Assembly: GCF_002102345.1 (NCBI RefSeq)
Contig: NZ_LQPP01000025.1
Span: 62,001-126,000, forward strand
Length of the DNA stretch: 64,000 nucleotides
DNA from: Mycolicibacterium peregrinum
GTDB lineage: Bacteria; Actinomycetota; Actinomycetes; Mycobacteriales; Mycobacteriaceae
Direction of reading: 5' to 3'
Made by a program: the position numbers and the translations under genes. The notes below the pieces were generated by a model that had not been told where the DNA came from, made no database searches, and saw only the letters and a program-made list of their open reading frames with translations. Below, one piece after another: positions 33,786 to 41,800 of this stretch; the first letter of the stretch is position 1; every line of letters begins with the position of its first letter.

Positions 33786-34441
33786 TGACCGAATCACAGA
33801 AGTCCCCCGACTCCCGCCGCCGACTGCCCTCGGTGGATTCGGTTGTCGACGCCGTCGCCCCCCACGTCACGGACCTCAACCTGGTGCCGCCACGCGAGAC
33901 ACCGGAGTGGTTGCAGCAGAGCGTCGTTCCGGATGGCTGGAAGGTCGTTCACCTCGATACGGGCTTTGTTCAACCTACGAGGACCGCAGTCGCCGGTGCA
34001 CGTGACGACGGTGGTTGGGACGGATGCGAGACCATCAGCGTCTACCGGTTCACCGGTGCGCCGCCGTGCAGCGTCGTGTCCGAGAACAACGACTGCACCC
34101 TGCGCGGCTTGGGCGGTGAGTCGCTCACGACGCATATGTTGACGGCGCCGGCAGGGCAGAAGGTGTGCGCGGTGCGCAGTACCGGCTACTTCACCGCGGC
34201 CGGGCGCCGCATGTGGGCGCAGTACAGCACCTACGTCGTGGACGGCAGAACGCCCGGAGGATCCTGGTTGGCCCTGCACGGTCTATTCGTCAGCGCAGAC
34301 TCACGCGCCCGTCTGCGCGACGATGTCACCGCGTTGTCGGACGCCGTGCACGAGGCATTCCTCACCGCGGTCGTTACCGTGAACGCTGAAGCACCAACCA
34401 TGCCCATCCCAGTTACGGAGGCACACCCGCATGGCTCGTAG
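33785..34441 (+). CDS. Hypothetical protein of toxin operon (LpqN-like pattern)
   Basis: 218 residues, starting in a TGATG overlap with the toxin. No signal peptide. Central beta-rich part with ETISVYRFTGAPPC and STGYFTAAGRRMWAQYSTYVVD; it resembles LpqN/LpqT-type domains in pattern, but I am not certain. Such proteins accompany type VII effectors. It could be a chaperone or accessory of the toxin. Confidence 0.5.
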   Translation: MTESQKSPDSRRRLPSVDSVVDAVAPHVTDLNLVPPRETPEWLQQSVVPDGWKVVHLDTGFVQPTRTAVAGARDDGGWDGCETISVYRFTGAPPCSVVSENNDCTLRGLGGESLTTHMLTAPAGQKVCAVRSTGYFTAAGRRMWAQYSTYVVDGRTPGGSWLALHGLFVSADSRARLRDDVTALSDAVHEAFLTAVVTVNAEAPTMPIPVTEAHPHGS

Positions 34442-34862
34442 TGGTCGCCCGCCGAAGATCGACCCCATCAAGCCGATCCACCGAGCGGTGATGGACAACG
34501 ACGCGGCAGCGTTCGGCGTCGAGCTCGCTGAAGGCACCGACATCAACACCCCCGGTCCAGAAGACATGACGCCGCTGCACATCGCGGCCGACCGGGGCAA
34601 CGTCGAGTTCGCCAAGGCTCTCCTGGATGCCGGCGCGGACATCGATCCCATCAACGTGTGGGGCAACACGCCTTTGTGGGTGGCGGTGCGCAAGCGGCGT
34701 CGAACCTGCCCCGACGGGTCGATGGTCCGACTCCTGCTTGACCACGGCGCCGATCCCAACCGCAGCGAGAACGACAGCTCCCCGCTCAAGTCGGCGAAGC
34801 TGGTCGCCGGTTTCCCCGAGGATCTGATCGCGCTGCTCGAGCAGAAGGCACAGGGGCAGTAG
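34431..34862 (+). CDS. Ankyrin-repeat protein, likely immunity
   Basis: 143 residues. Three ankyrin repeats are visible: DMTPLHIAADRGNVEFAKAL with LDAGADIDPI, then WGNTPLWVAVRKRR with LLLDHGADPN, then a terminal degenerate repeat. Ankyrin proteins frequently neutralise HNH-type polymorphic toxins by binding them. It overlaps the previous gene by 11 bases in another frame, so it belongs to the toxin operon. Confidence 0.75.
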   Translation: MARSGRPPKIDPIKPIHRAVMDNDAAAFGVELAEGTDINTPGPEDMTPLHIAADRGNVEFAKALLDAGADIDPINVWGNTPLWVAVRKRRRTCPDGSMVRLLLDHGADPNRSENDSSPLKSAKLVAGFPEDLIALLEQKAQGQ

Positions 34863-34949
34863 TCACCACGAGTTTCTCCACGGAGCTCGTGGTTGAGCTC
34901 GACGGCGCGACGGACGCTTCTCCGCCGCCATCCCGGTACTGTGCCGTTC

Positions 34950-35729
34950 GTGGCGAACAAGAGGTTCCGGTTGTCAGCCGAGAACATTGTGCCGGGGATC
35001 GCTCCTGAGGACGGCTGCCTCGCAACCGACCGAGTCCTGGTGGACGGATGCCCGGTGGGCTACATGTACCGCGACGGTTCGGGATGGGTGTTCACCGCCG
35101 GGGACGAGACGCCGGAGTACCTTGCCGACCCTGGTCATCTGAACCTGGTGTCGCTCAACGTGATCGCCAACTACGACCGCTCTGTCGTACCGTACCTGCA
35201 GGCCCCGCCGGGGGCTGCATTCATCCGACACGGCGACGCGTTCGTCGAAGATCCCGAGGGCGCGCCGCGCGAGCCGGATGAGCCGGCACCGCCCGCGCTC
35301 AACCCGCAGTTCCCGGTCGTGAACGGCTACCACGAGCTCACCGCGGACTGGGTGCTCACGGTGCCCGAACCGATGAACTTCCGCATCGACCAGGACGCAG
35401 GGTCGTCGCGGGCGGTGTTCTGGCGGCCAGGTCTGACGGCGATGCTCAGCCCGTGGGGCAACCCCCGCAGCGACACCTCCGCCGAGCGACTGCAGCAGGT
35501 TCGGGGTCATGTCTCACCGCACGGGTTCGATCACGCGGAGTGGTCGGAAGACGGTGTGCACTACTTGACGTACCGACTCGCCGAAGGCGCGGGAGACGGG
35601 AGGCTGCCGGCGCTCTACGGCTTCGCGGTGAGCGCCGCCGGCCACGTGCAGTTGGCCGTGTACGTCGACAGCGGTGACGATCTGACGTCGGCGCAGGCGC
35701 TCGTGCGGTCGGTGAAAACAAGGCGATGA
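34950..35729 (+). CDS. DUF2185 immunity-like protein
   Basis: 259 residues from GTG 34950 (MANKRFRLSAENIVPG), which lies seven bases after TACTGT, a -10-like sequence (leaderless start). ATDRVLVDGCPVGYMYRDGSGWVFTAGDETPEYL and NLVSLNVIANYDRSVVPYL are the DUF2185 core, a family linked to immunity against polymorphic toxins. A second, C-terminal domain (~125-259) is of unknown type. Its own promoter suggests it can be expressed independently of the toxin. Confidence 0.75.
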   Translation: MANKRFRLSAENIVPGIAPEDGCLATDRVLVDGCPVGYMYRDGSGWVFTAGDETPEYLADPGHLNLVSLNVIANYDRSVVPYLQAPPGAAFIRHGDAFVEDPEGAPREPDEPAPPALNPQFPVVNGYHELTADWVLTVPEPMNFRIDQDAGSSRAVFWRPGLTAMLSPWGNPRSDTSAERLQQVRGHVSPHGFDHAEWSEDGVHYLTYRLAEGAGDGRLPALYGFAVSAAGHVQLAVYVDSGDDLTSAQALVRSVKTRR

Positions 35730-35787
35730 ACCGCTCCGCTTGCGGTGATGGCCGCAGCACAACGGCATCGCCGTGGACACTGTTGGC

Positions 35788-36039
35788 ATGACTGAGGCGC
35801 CGCGGCAGACCATGTACCGGGTCGCCAGCGACGACCCGCAGTACGCCGGCGCCACGTACACGCTGGACGAGCTCGACGGAGACTTGCTGGTCTACCTCGA
35901 GTACGCCGACGGCAGCGTGCTCGACGCCGGCCTCATCTACGCCGACGAGCTGGAGGGTCTGAGCGAGAGCGAGCTGCTGGATGAGGTCGACCAGCGGCTC
36001 CGGGATTCGCTGCTACCGCACCGCGGCGAGCGAACGTGA
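35788..36039 (+). CDS. Small acidic hypothetical protein
   Basis: 83 residues, strongly acidic (LDELDGDLLVYLEYADGSVLD, ELEGLSESELLDEVDQRL). No domain recognised. Acidic character and position after the immunity-like gene make a further immunity or nucleic-acid-mimic role conceivable, without direct evidence. Confidence 0.5.
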   Translation: MTEAPRQTMYRVASDDPQYAGATYTLDELDGDLLVYLEYADGSVLDAGLIYADELEGLSESELLDEVDQRLRDSLLPHRGERT

Positions 36040-36143
36040 TCGATCCCGTGCTCGGCGGGGCACGGTGCGATTGTGCACCCGGCGGGTTGTGCGGCCCCAC
36101 TATGAACTAGCTCTCCCACCGCTGATTCTCAGGTCATAACGCC

Positions 36144-36177
36144 TACACTTGACGGTAGGTGCATCTAAGGTGCATCT
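36144..36177 (+). promoter_or_regulatory. Promoter with tandem AGGTGCATCT operator
   Basis: TACACT (36144-36149) is a good -10. Immediately after it, AGGTGCATCT is repeated at 36157-36166 and 36168-36177 with an 11-bp period, that is across the expected transcription start. One helical turn between repeats suggests a regulator binding the same DNA face; the Xre-like protein of this operon is the obvious candidate. Confidence 0.55.
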
Positions 36178-36193
36178 CTATGGACAGGATGCT

Positions 36194-37030
36194 ATGACCA
36201 TCGACCCACACGCTCCGTACCCAGCCGAGGACATTCCTCTGGGGGATCTGCCGTCGGCTGATCCGACGCTGCTCGGTAACGCTCCGCTCGAGGTCGCGGT
36301 GATCGAGATCCGTTACACCTCGTCCACCTCTGAGATCTCTCCGGAGACCGCGGCGGCCTTCCGCGACGAACTCGTGGAGAACACCGGCGTCGAATACCCG
36401 AACATCCAGCCCACAGTCCAGCAGCAGATGCGCATCGACTTCGGGGCCAACGGCGTCTCTCAGGTCGCCGCTGAGTCGCACGGGTGGCAGATCGCGTCGG
36501 CGAACGGCACGCTCATCACCCTCATGCCCGACATCCTGATCATGCAGATCAATCGCTACGAGCGCTGGAGCACCAGCGTGAAGCCTCCGTTGGCCGTCCT
36601 CGTCGAGTCCCTCGCCCGGCTGGTCAAGCCGTCGCTCGTACATCGGATCGGTCTGCGTTACGTCGACCGCTTCCACGACAGCGGGTTCGACTCCGCCGCG
36701 GCGTGGCACGGCCGGATCCATGACACCCTGCTGGGTCCGGTACTGAATCCCGACTTCGGTGCCAAGGTCCAGGGTGCCCAGCAGCAGGTGGAGATCCGCA
36801 TCGACGACCACCACGGCGCGTTGCTGCGTCACGGCCCGGTCCGTGACGACTCCGGCAAGTGCGTGCAGTACCTGCTCGACACCGACGTGTTCCGCCACTC
36901 TTCGTTCACATTCGACCCAGGACAGGTCGTCATGTCCGCCGAGCGACTGAACCGCACGGCGCTGTCGATCTTCCAGTCGTCGGTCACCGACACCTACCTG
37001 AAGGAGCTCCGGGCGGGAGGCGAGGAATGA
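36194..37030 (+). CDS. TIGR04255 family protein
   Basis: 278 residues from ATG 36194. APLEVAVIEIRYTS at the N-terminus, LIMQINRYERWSTSVKPP in the middle and HRIGLRYVDRF near residue 155 match the TIGR04255 family, found sporadically in defence-rich regions and of unknown biochemical role. First gene of a three-gene overlapping operon (ATGA, then GTGA junctions). Confidence 0.7.
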   Translation: MTIDPHAPYPAEDIPLGDLPSADPTLLGNAPLEVAVIEIRYTSSTSEISPETAAAFRDELVENTGVEYPNIQPTVQQQMRIDFGANGVSQVAAESHGWQIASANGTLITLMPDILIMQINRYERWSTSVKPPLAVLVESLARLVKPSLVHRIGLRYVDRFHDSGFDSAAAWHGRIHDTLLGPVLNPDFGAKVQGAQQQVEIRIDDHHGALLRHGPVRDDSGKCVQYLLDTDVFRHSSFTFDPGQVVMSAERLNRTALSIFQSSVTDTYLKELRAGGEE

Positions 37031-37785
37031 CGATCATGCAGCAACAGCCGACCGGATCCCGCGTGCTCCGGTCACCGTCCCAGGTGCGTGAGCGACGCGA
37101 TCGGCATCCGGTGCCCTGCGAGTCCGCCCTCTGGTTCAGCACGTTTGTGGAGATCAGTTCGTCATCGGGACTGCGGGACGCGGTTGCGCACTTCTCCGGC
37201 GCGCTCGATCCCTGCGCCTGGGATCAGATCCGCGTCGAGGTGTTCAAGGGCCTTGACGGTCAGTTGAACCTCTCTGGCTCGGCGCTGTGGTTGACGGCCC
37301 CGTACACCTTCATCGACACGGTGGTGGACACCGAGACCGGCAGCAGGGTCGACGAGACCGCCGATGTCGTCGACGCGTTCGAGCGTCTCCGCGCCGAGCT
37401 GGGCCTCACTCAGAAGGAGATGTTCAAGGCGACCGGCATCAGCAAGCGCACCTTCCACTCCTGGTCGGACAAACCCGCTGGAACTCGGCCTCGCGTCGCC
37501 AGCCTGGGGCGGTTGTGGGAGCTGGCGGACGCCGTCGACGACCTGCGCGAGACGCTGGATCAACCGCTGAGCAGGTGGCTGCGCGGCGATAAGAAGCGCA
37601 TCAGCGCCCTGCTCGACGGCAGGTTCGACGAGCTCGTGGACATGGCTGTGGACCGGGCGCCGTTCCCCCGACGCGAGATCGGCACCTCGGTCTACGAGGG
37701 CATCGCCGCGGACGTCGATACACCGATCATCCGTGGCTCGGAGCCGTTGGTGACCGAGGATGTCGAGGACGGGTTCGCCCGGTGA
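37027..37785 (+). CDS. Xre/MbcA-like HTH protein
   Basis: 252 residues. A beta-rich N-terminal ~110 residues is followed by an HTH (RAELGLTQKEMFKATGISKRTFHSW) and a C-terminal helical part (LSRWLRGDKKRISALLDGRFDELVDMAV) that looks like the toxin-binding region of Xre/MbcA/ParS antitoxins. It overlaps both neighbours. It may be both repressor of the operon, via the AGGTGCATCT repeats, and antagonist of one of its partners (inference). Confidence 0.6.
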   Translation: MTIMQQQPTGSRVLRSPSQVRERRDRHPVPCESALWFSTFVEISSSSGLRDAVAHFSGALDPCAWDQIRVEVFKGLDGQLNLSGSALWLTAPYTFIDTVVDTETGSRVDETADVVDAFERLRAELGLTQKEMFKATGISKRTFHSWSDKPAGTRPRVASLGRLWELADAVDDLRETLDQPLSRWLRGDKKRISALLDGRFDELVDMAVDRAPFPRREIGTSVYEGIAADVDTPIIRGSEPLVTEDVEDGFAR

Positions 37786-38663
37786 CGATCGATCGGCTCC
37801 TGCCGGAGTCATGGCCTCCTGAGACGCTCGCCGCGATGGAGCGGTGGAGGCAGGGGCACCTCATCAAGATGGATCGCGGCGCGTGGATCGTCCCGGCGTG
37901 GGTGGACGACCCTGTAACAGGTGAACCGTCTGCCGGTGGGGCGGTGGGTGAGGCGCGTGCGCGTTCCGCTCCGCTAAGCGACACCGGGTACGCGGCGGTG
38001 GTCTCGCAGACGTGCGACATCGCGGGCGGTCCGGCGCGGCGGCATCCGCTGGTGCAGGTATGCCCTGTACGCGACATCTCCAGCTTCCCACCGGAGAAGA
38101 TTCAGCAGGTCAAGGACCGACTAGTCTCCGAGTACGTCTGGCTCAGTAAGCCGCCGGTCGAGGGGGCGCAGTGGGCTGTGGACTTGCGTGCCATGGTCTC
38201 GGTGAGCAAGGGGCTGCTCGCGGCGGTGGAGCCCATCGAAGGGTTTGCCTCGATCGAGGATGAGCTGATCCTCGGGCAGCGCCTGGCCAGCAAACTAGCC
38301 CGCCCGGCGGTTCACGACGCGCTGGCCGGCCCCGTGTTCGACGCCCTGCGCAAGTTCATCGCAAAGGCCAAGAAGTCGCAGGTCTGGTGCGACGATGTCG
38401 AACAGTTGCGACTCGAAGTGGTCGAGGGGACTGCGCTGTATCCGAAGCGGGTGCGGCTGCTCGTCTTGACGGATCACAGGTTCGGGCCAGGCGAGAGGAA
38501 GCCGCTGCGGGAAGAGTGGAAGTCCCACAGGAAGGCGTTGAAGGACGCTGGCATCACCTGGGAATCAATCCACTTCGTTACCGTCGACAATTGCTCGGTG
38601 AGGCTGTACCGCGGCACGATTCCGATCGAGGTTCTCACGTTGGAACGGGGCCGGTTCGTCTGA
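37782..38663 (+). CDS. Hypothetical protein with SQTCDI motif, third gene of operon
   Basis: 293 residues from GTG 37782. A conserved-looking block VVSQTCDIAGGPARRHPLVQV near residues 70-90 carries a Cys-Asp pair; RLLVLTDHRFGPGERKPLREEW lies in the second half. Predicted alpha/beta, no membrane segment. I do not recognise a family with known function. Strict overlap with the Xre-like gene suggests the products act together. Confidence 0.6.
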   Translation: MTIDRLLPESWPPETLAAMERWRQGHLIKMDRGAWIVPAWVDDPVTGEPSAGGAVGEARARSAPLSDTGYAAVVSQTCDIAGGPARRHPLVQVCPVRDISSFPPEKIQQVKDRLVSEYVWLSKPPVEGAQWAVDLRAMVSVSKGLLAAVEPIEGFASIEDELILGQRLASKLARPAVHDALAGPVFDALRKFIAKAKKSQVWCDDVEQLRLEVVEGTALYPKRVRLLVLTDHRFGPGERKPLREEWKSHRKALKDAGITWESIHFVTVDNCSVRLYRGTIPIEVLTLERGRFV

Positions 38664-38869
38664 ATATCCGCTGCCTGGTCTGCCGGCACGGCTTCGCCCC
38701 GGATCCCGACGGACACGGGTGTCCGCCGATGTTGATCGTTGAGGATCCTCGCAGCATCCGCTGAACCTCTTCGTGCGCCATAACACGCTCACGGGCCAGC
38801 AACCGACTTGTCGTGGCCTCCGCTTAGGCTCATCTGACGCACGCGTCGAAGCCGGAGGGGGCACACAAC

Positions 38870-41800
38870 ATGGGATCGATCCACGAGGTCATGGAGGCTT
38901 TCCGCAAGGCGCCGTCGAACTCCGAGCGGGGCACCAAGTTCGAGAAGCTGATGATCCGCTACTTCGAGCTCGACCCGCTGCTGTCGCAGCAGTACGACGC
39001 GGTGTGGCGCTGGATCGACTGGCCGGGACGCGACGGGAAGCCCGACACCGGCATCGATCTCGTCGCCCGCGAACGCGACTCGGGCAACCTCACGGCGATC
39101 CAGTGCAAGTTCTACGAGCCGACGCACACGCTTCGCAAGGAGGACATCGACTCGTTCTTCACCGCGTCAGGCAAGAACCCGTTCACCAACCGCATCATCA
39201 TCTCCACCACGGACAAGTGGGGGAAGAACGCCGAGGATGCACTCGAGGGACAGACGATCCCGGTGCAACGGATCGGCCTGGCCGAGATCGCGGACTCGCC
39301 GATCGACTGGGACGTCTCGATGGTGGACGGCGACCTGCAGATCGACGTGTCGGAGGCGACCCGCCACGAGCCGCGCCAGCACCAGGCCACCGCGATCGAC
39401 AAGGTCTTCGACGGGTTCGCCAAGGGCAACGATCGCGGGAAGCTGATCATGGCCTGCGGCACTGGCAAGACCTTCACCGCGCTGAAGATCGCCGAACGCG
39501 CCGCCGCGGAGAACGGCGGCAGTGCCCGGATCCTGTTCGCGGTGCCGTCGATCTCGCTGCTGTCGCAGACGCTGCGCGAGTGGACCGCGCAGACGCAGCT
39601 GAATCTGCGGGCCTTCGCGGTCTGCTCGGACACGAGAGTCTCCCGCGCGGCGGAGGACATCAACGTCTATGACGTGGCGATCCCGGTCACCACGAACGCG
39701 GCGAAGCTGGCCGACGAGATGGAGCACCGCAAGCGTGCCAAGGGACTGACCGTGGTGTTCACCACCTACCAGTCCCTGCCGGTTGTCGCGGACGCGCAGA
39801 AGCTCGGCGTGGCCCCGTTCGACATGGCGATCTGCGACGAGGCGCACCGCACCACGGGCGTGACGCTGGAGGATGCGGACGAGTCGAACTTCGTCAAGGT
39901 CCACGACGAGGACTACCTTCACGCGACCCGGCGCCTGTACATGACCGCGACGCCTCGGATCTTCGACCAGGCCGTCAAGGCGAAGGCCGACGAGCACTCG
40001 GCCGAGATCACGTCGATGGACGACGAGTCCAAGTACGGCCCCGAATTTCACCGGCTGTCGTTCGGCGAGGCTGTCGAGCGTGGCCTGCTGACCGACTACA
40101 AGGTTCTTGTCCTCACCGTGGACGAGGAGATGGTCGCCGCTCCGCTGCAGGGTCAGCTGGCCGGTGGGGAGGGTGAACTGCGACTGGACGACGCGACGAA
40201 GATCGTGGGCTGCTGGAACGGTCTGGCCAAGCGCGCCGGCAAGACCCCCGACGGTCAGGGCTTCGCGCCCGGCGAGGCACCAATGCGGCGGGCGGTCGCT
40301 TTCGCGAAGGACATCGCCGCGTCGAAGCAGGTAGCCGAGCTGTTCCCGAAGGTTGTCGAGGCGTACCGGGAGATGCTCACCGACAGCTTGGACGATGGTG
40401 TGGCGATCAACGAGACGAACCTGGACCTCGCGGTGCAGGTCCACCACGTCGACGGCACCTATAACGCCCTCGAACGCAACCGCGAGCTGCAGTGGCTCAA
40501 GGCGCCTCTGCCAGAGAACGAGTGCCGAATCCTGTCCAACGCACGCTGTCTGTCCGAGGGCGTGGACGTGCCGGCGCTCGACGCAGTGATGTTCCTGCAC
40601 CCGCGCAACAGTGTCGTCGACGTGGTGCAGTCCGTCGGTCGCGTGATGCGCAAGGCCCCGGGGAAGGACTACGGCTACATCATCCTGCCCGTCGCCGTCC
40701 CCGCTGGGATCTCACCGTCGCAAGCCCTCGGTGACAACCGCCGGTTCAAGGTGGTGTGGCAGGTGCTCAACGCCCTTCGCGCCCACGACGACCGGTTCAA
40801 CGCGATGGTCAACTCCATCGCCCTCAACACCGCGAACCCCGGCGTGGACACCGGGAAGGGCTCGGATCACCTGCTCGGCGGTCACGTCGGGCCCACCACC
40901 GACGAGTCTGAGACGTTCGGCGAGGGATCGACCTCCACCTCCGGGAGCGGCACCGACACCACGGACCCCGCCGCGGGTGTCGCCGACGGCGACGGTGCCG
41001 GCGGCGGTCTCGCGCAGCAGATGGCGCTGTTCTCCCTCTCCGAGTGGCAGGAGGCGATCTACACCCGCATCGTCGACAAGGTCGGCACCCGCACCTACTG
41101 GGAGGACTGGGCGAAGGACGTCGCGGACATCGCCGCGGCCCTGACTACTCGGATCAAGATTCTGATCGACGGCGCGGACCCGGCGGTGGCCGCCGCGTTC
41201 GGCAAGTTCCACAAGGGCCTGCAAGACAACCTGAACGACTCGATCACCCGCGACGACGCCATCTCGATGCTCGCACAGCACCTCATCACGGCCCCGGTCT
41301 TCGACGCGTTGTTCGCGGGCCACGAGTTCGCTGCGCACAACCCTGTGTCGTTGACGATGCAGGCGATGGTGGACCAACTCGGCGGTGCCGGACTCGAAGC
41401 CGAGACCGAGCACCTAGAAGGCTTCTACGACTCGGTACGGGTCCGGGCATCGGAGGTCACTACCGCCGACGGCAAGCAGCAGGTCATCGCCGAGCTCTAC
41501 GAGAAGTTCTTCAAGGTCGGCTTCGCGAAGCAGGCAGAGGCGCTGGGCATCGTGTACACGCCGGTCGAGATCGTCGACTTCATCCTCCGTGCCGCCGACC
41601 ATGCCTCGCGCGAGGCATTCGGTCGCGGGCTCACGGACGAGGGAGTCCACGTTCTCGACCCGTTCACCGGTACCGGGACGTTCATGACTCGGCTGCTGCA
41701 GTCGGGCTTGGTGCGCTCGGGGGATCTGGCCCGCAAGTACGCCGGCGAGCTGCATGCCAACGAGATCATGCTGCTGGCCTACTATATCGCCGCGGTGAAC

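Noticed and set aside
38660..38764. Frame encoding RCLVCRHGFAPDPDGHGC
   Set aside because: The Cys/His pattern is attractive but there is no ATG, GTG or TTG start close to it and no ribosome binding site; only a CTG overlapping the previous stop.
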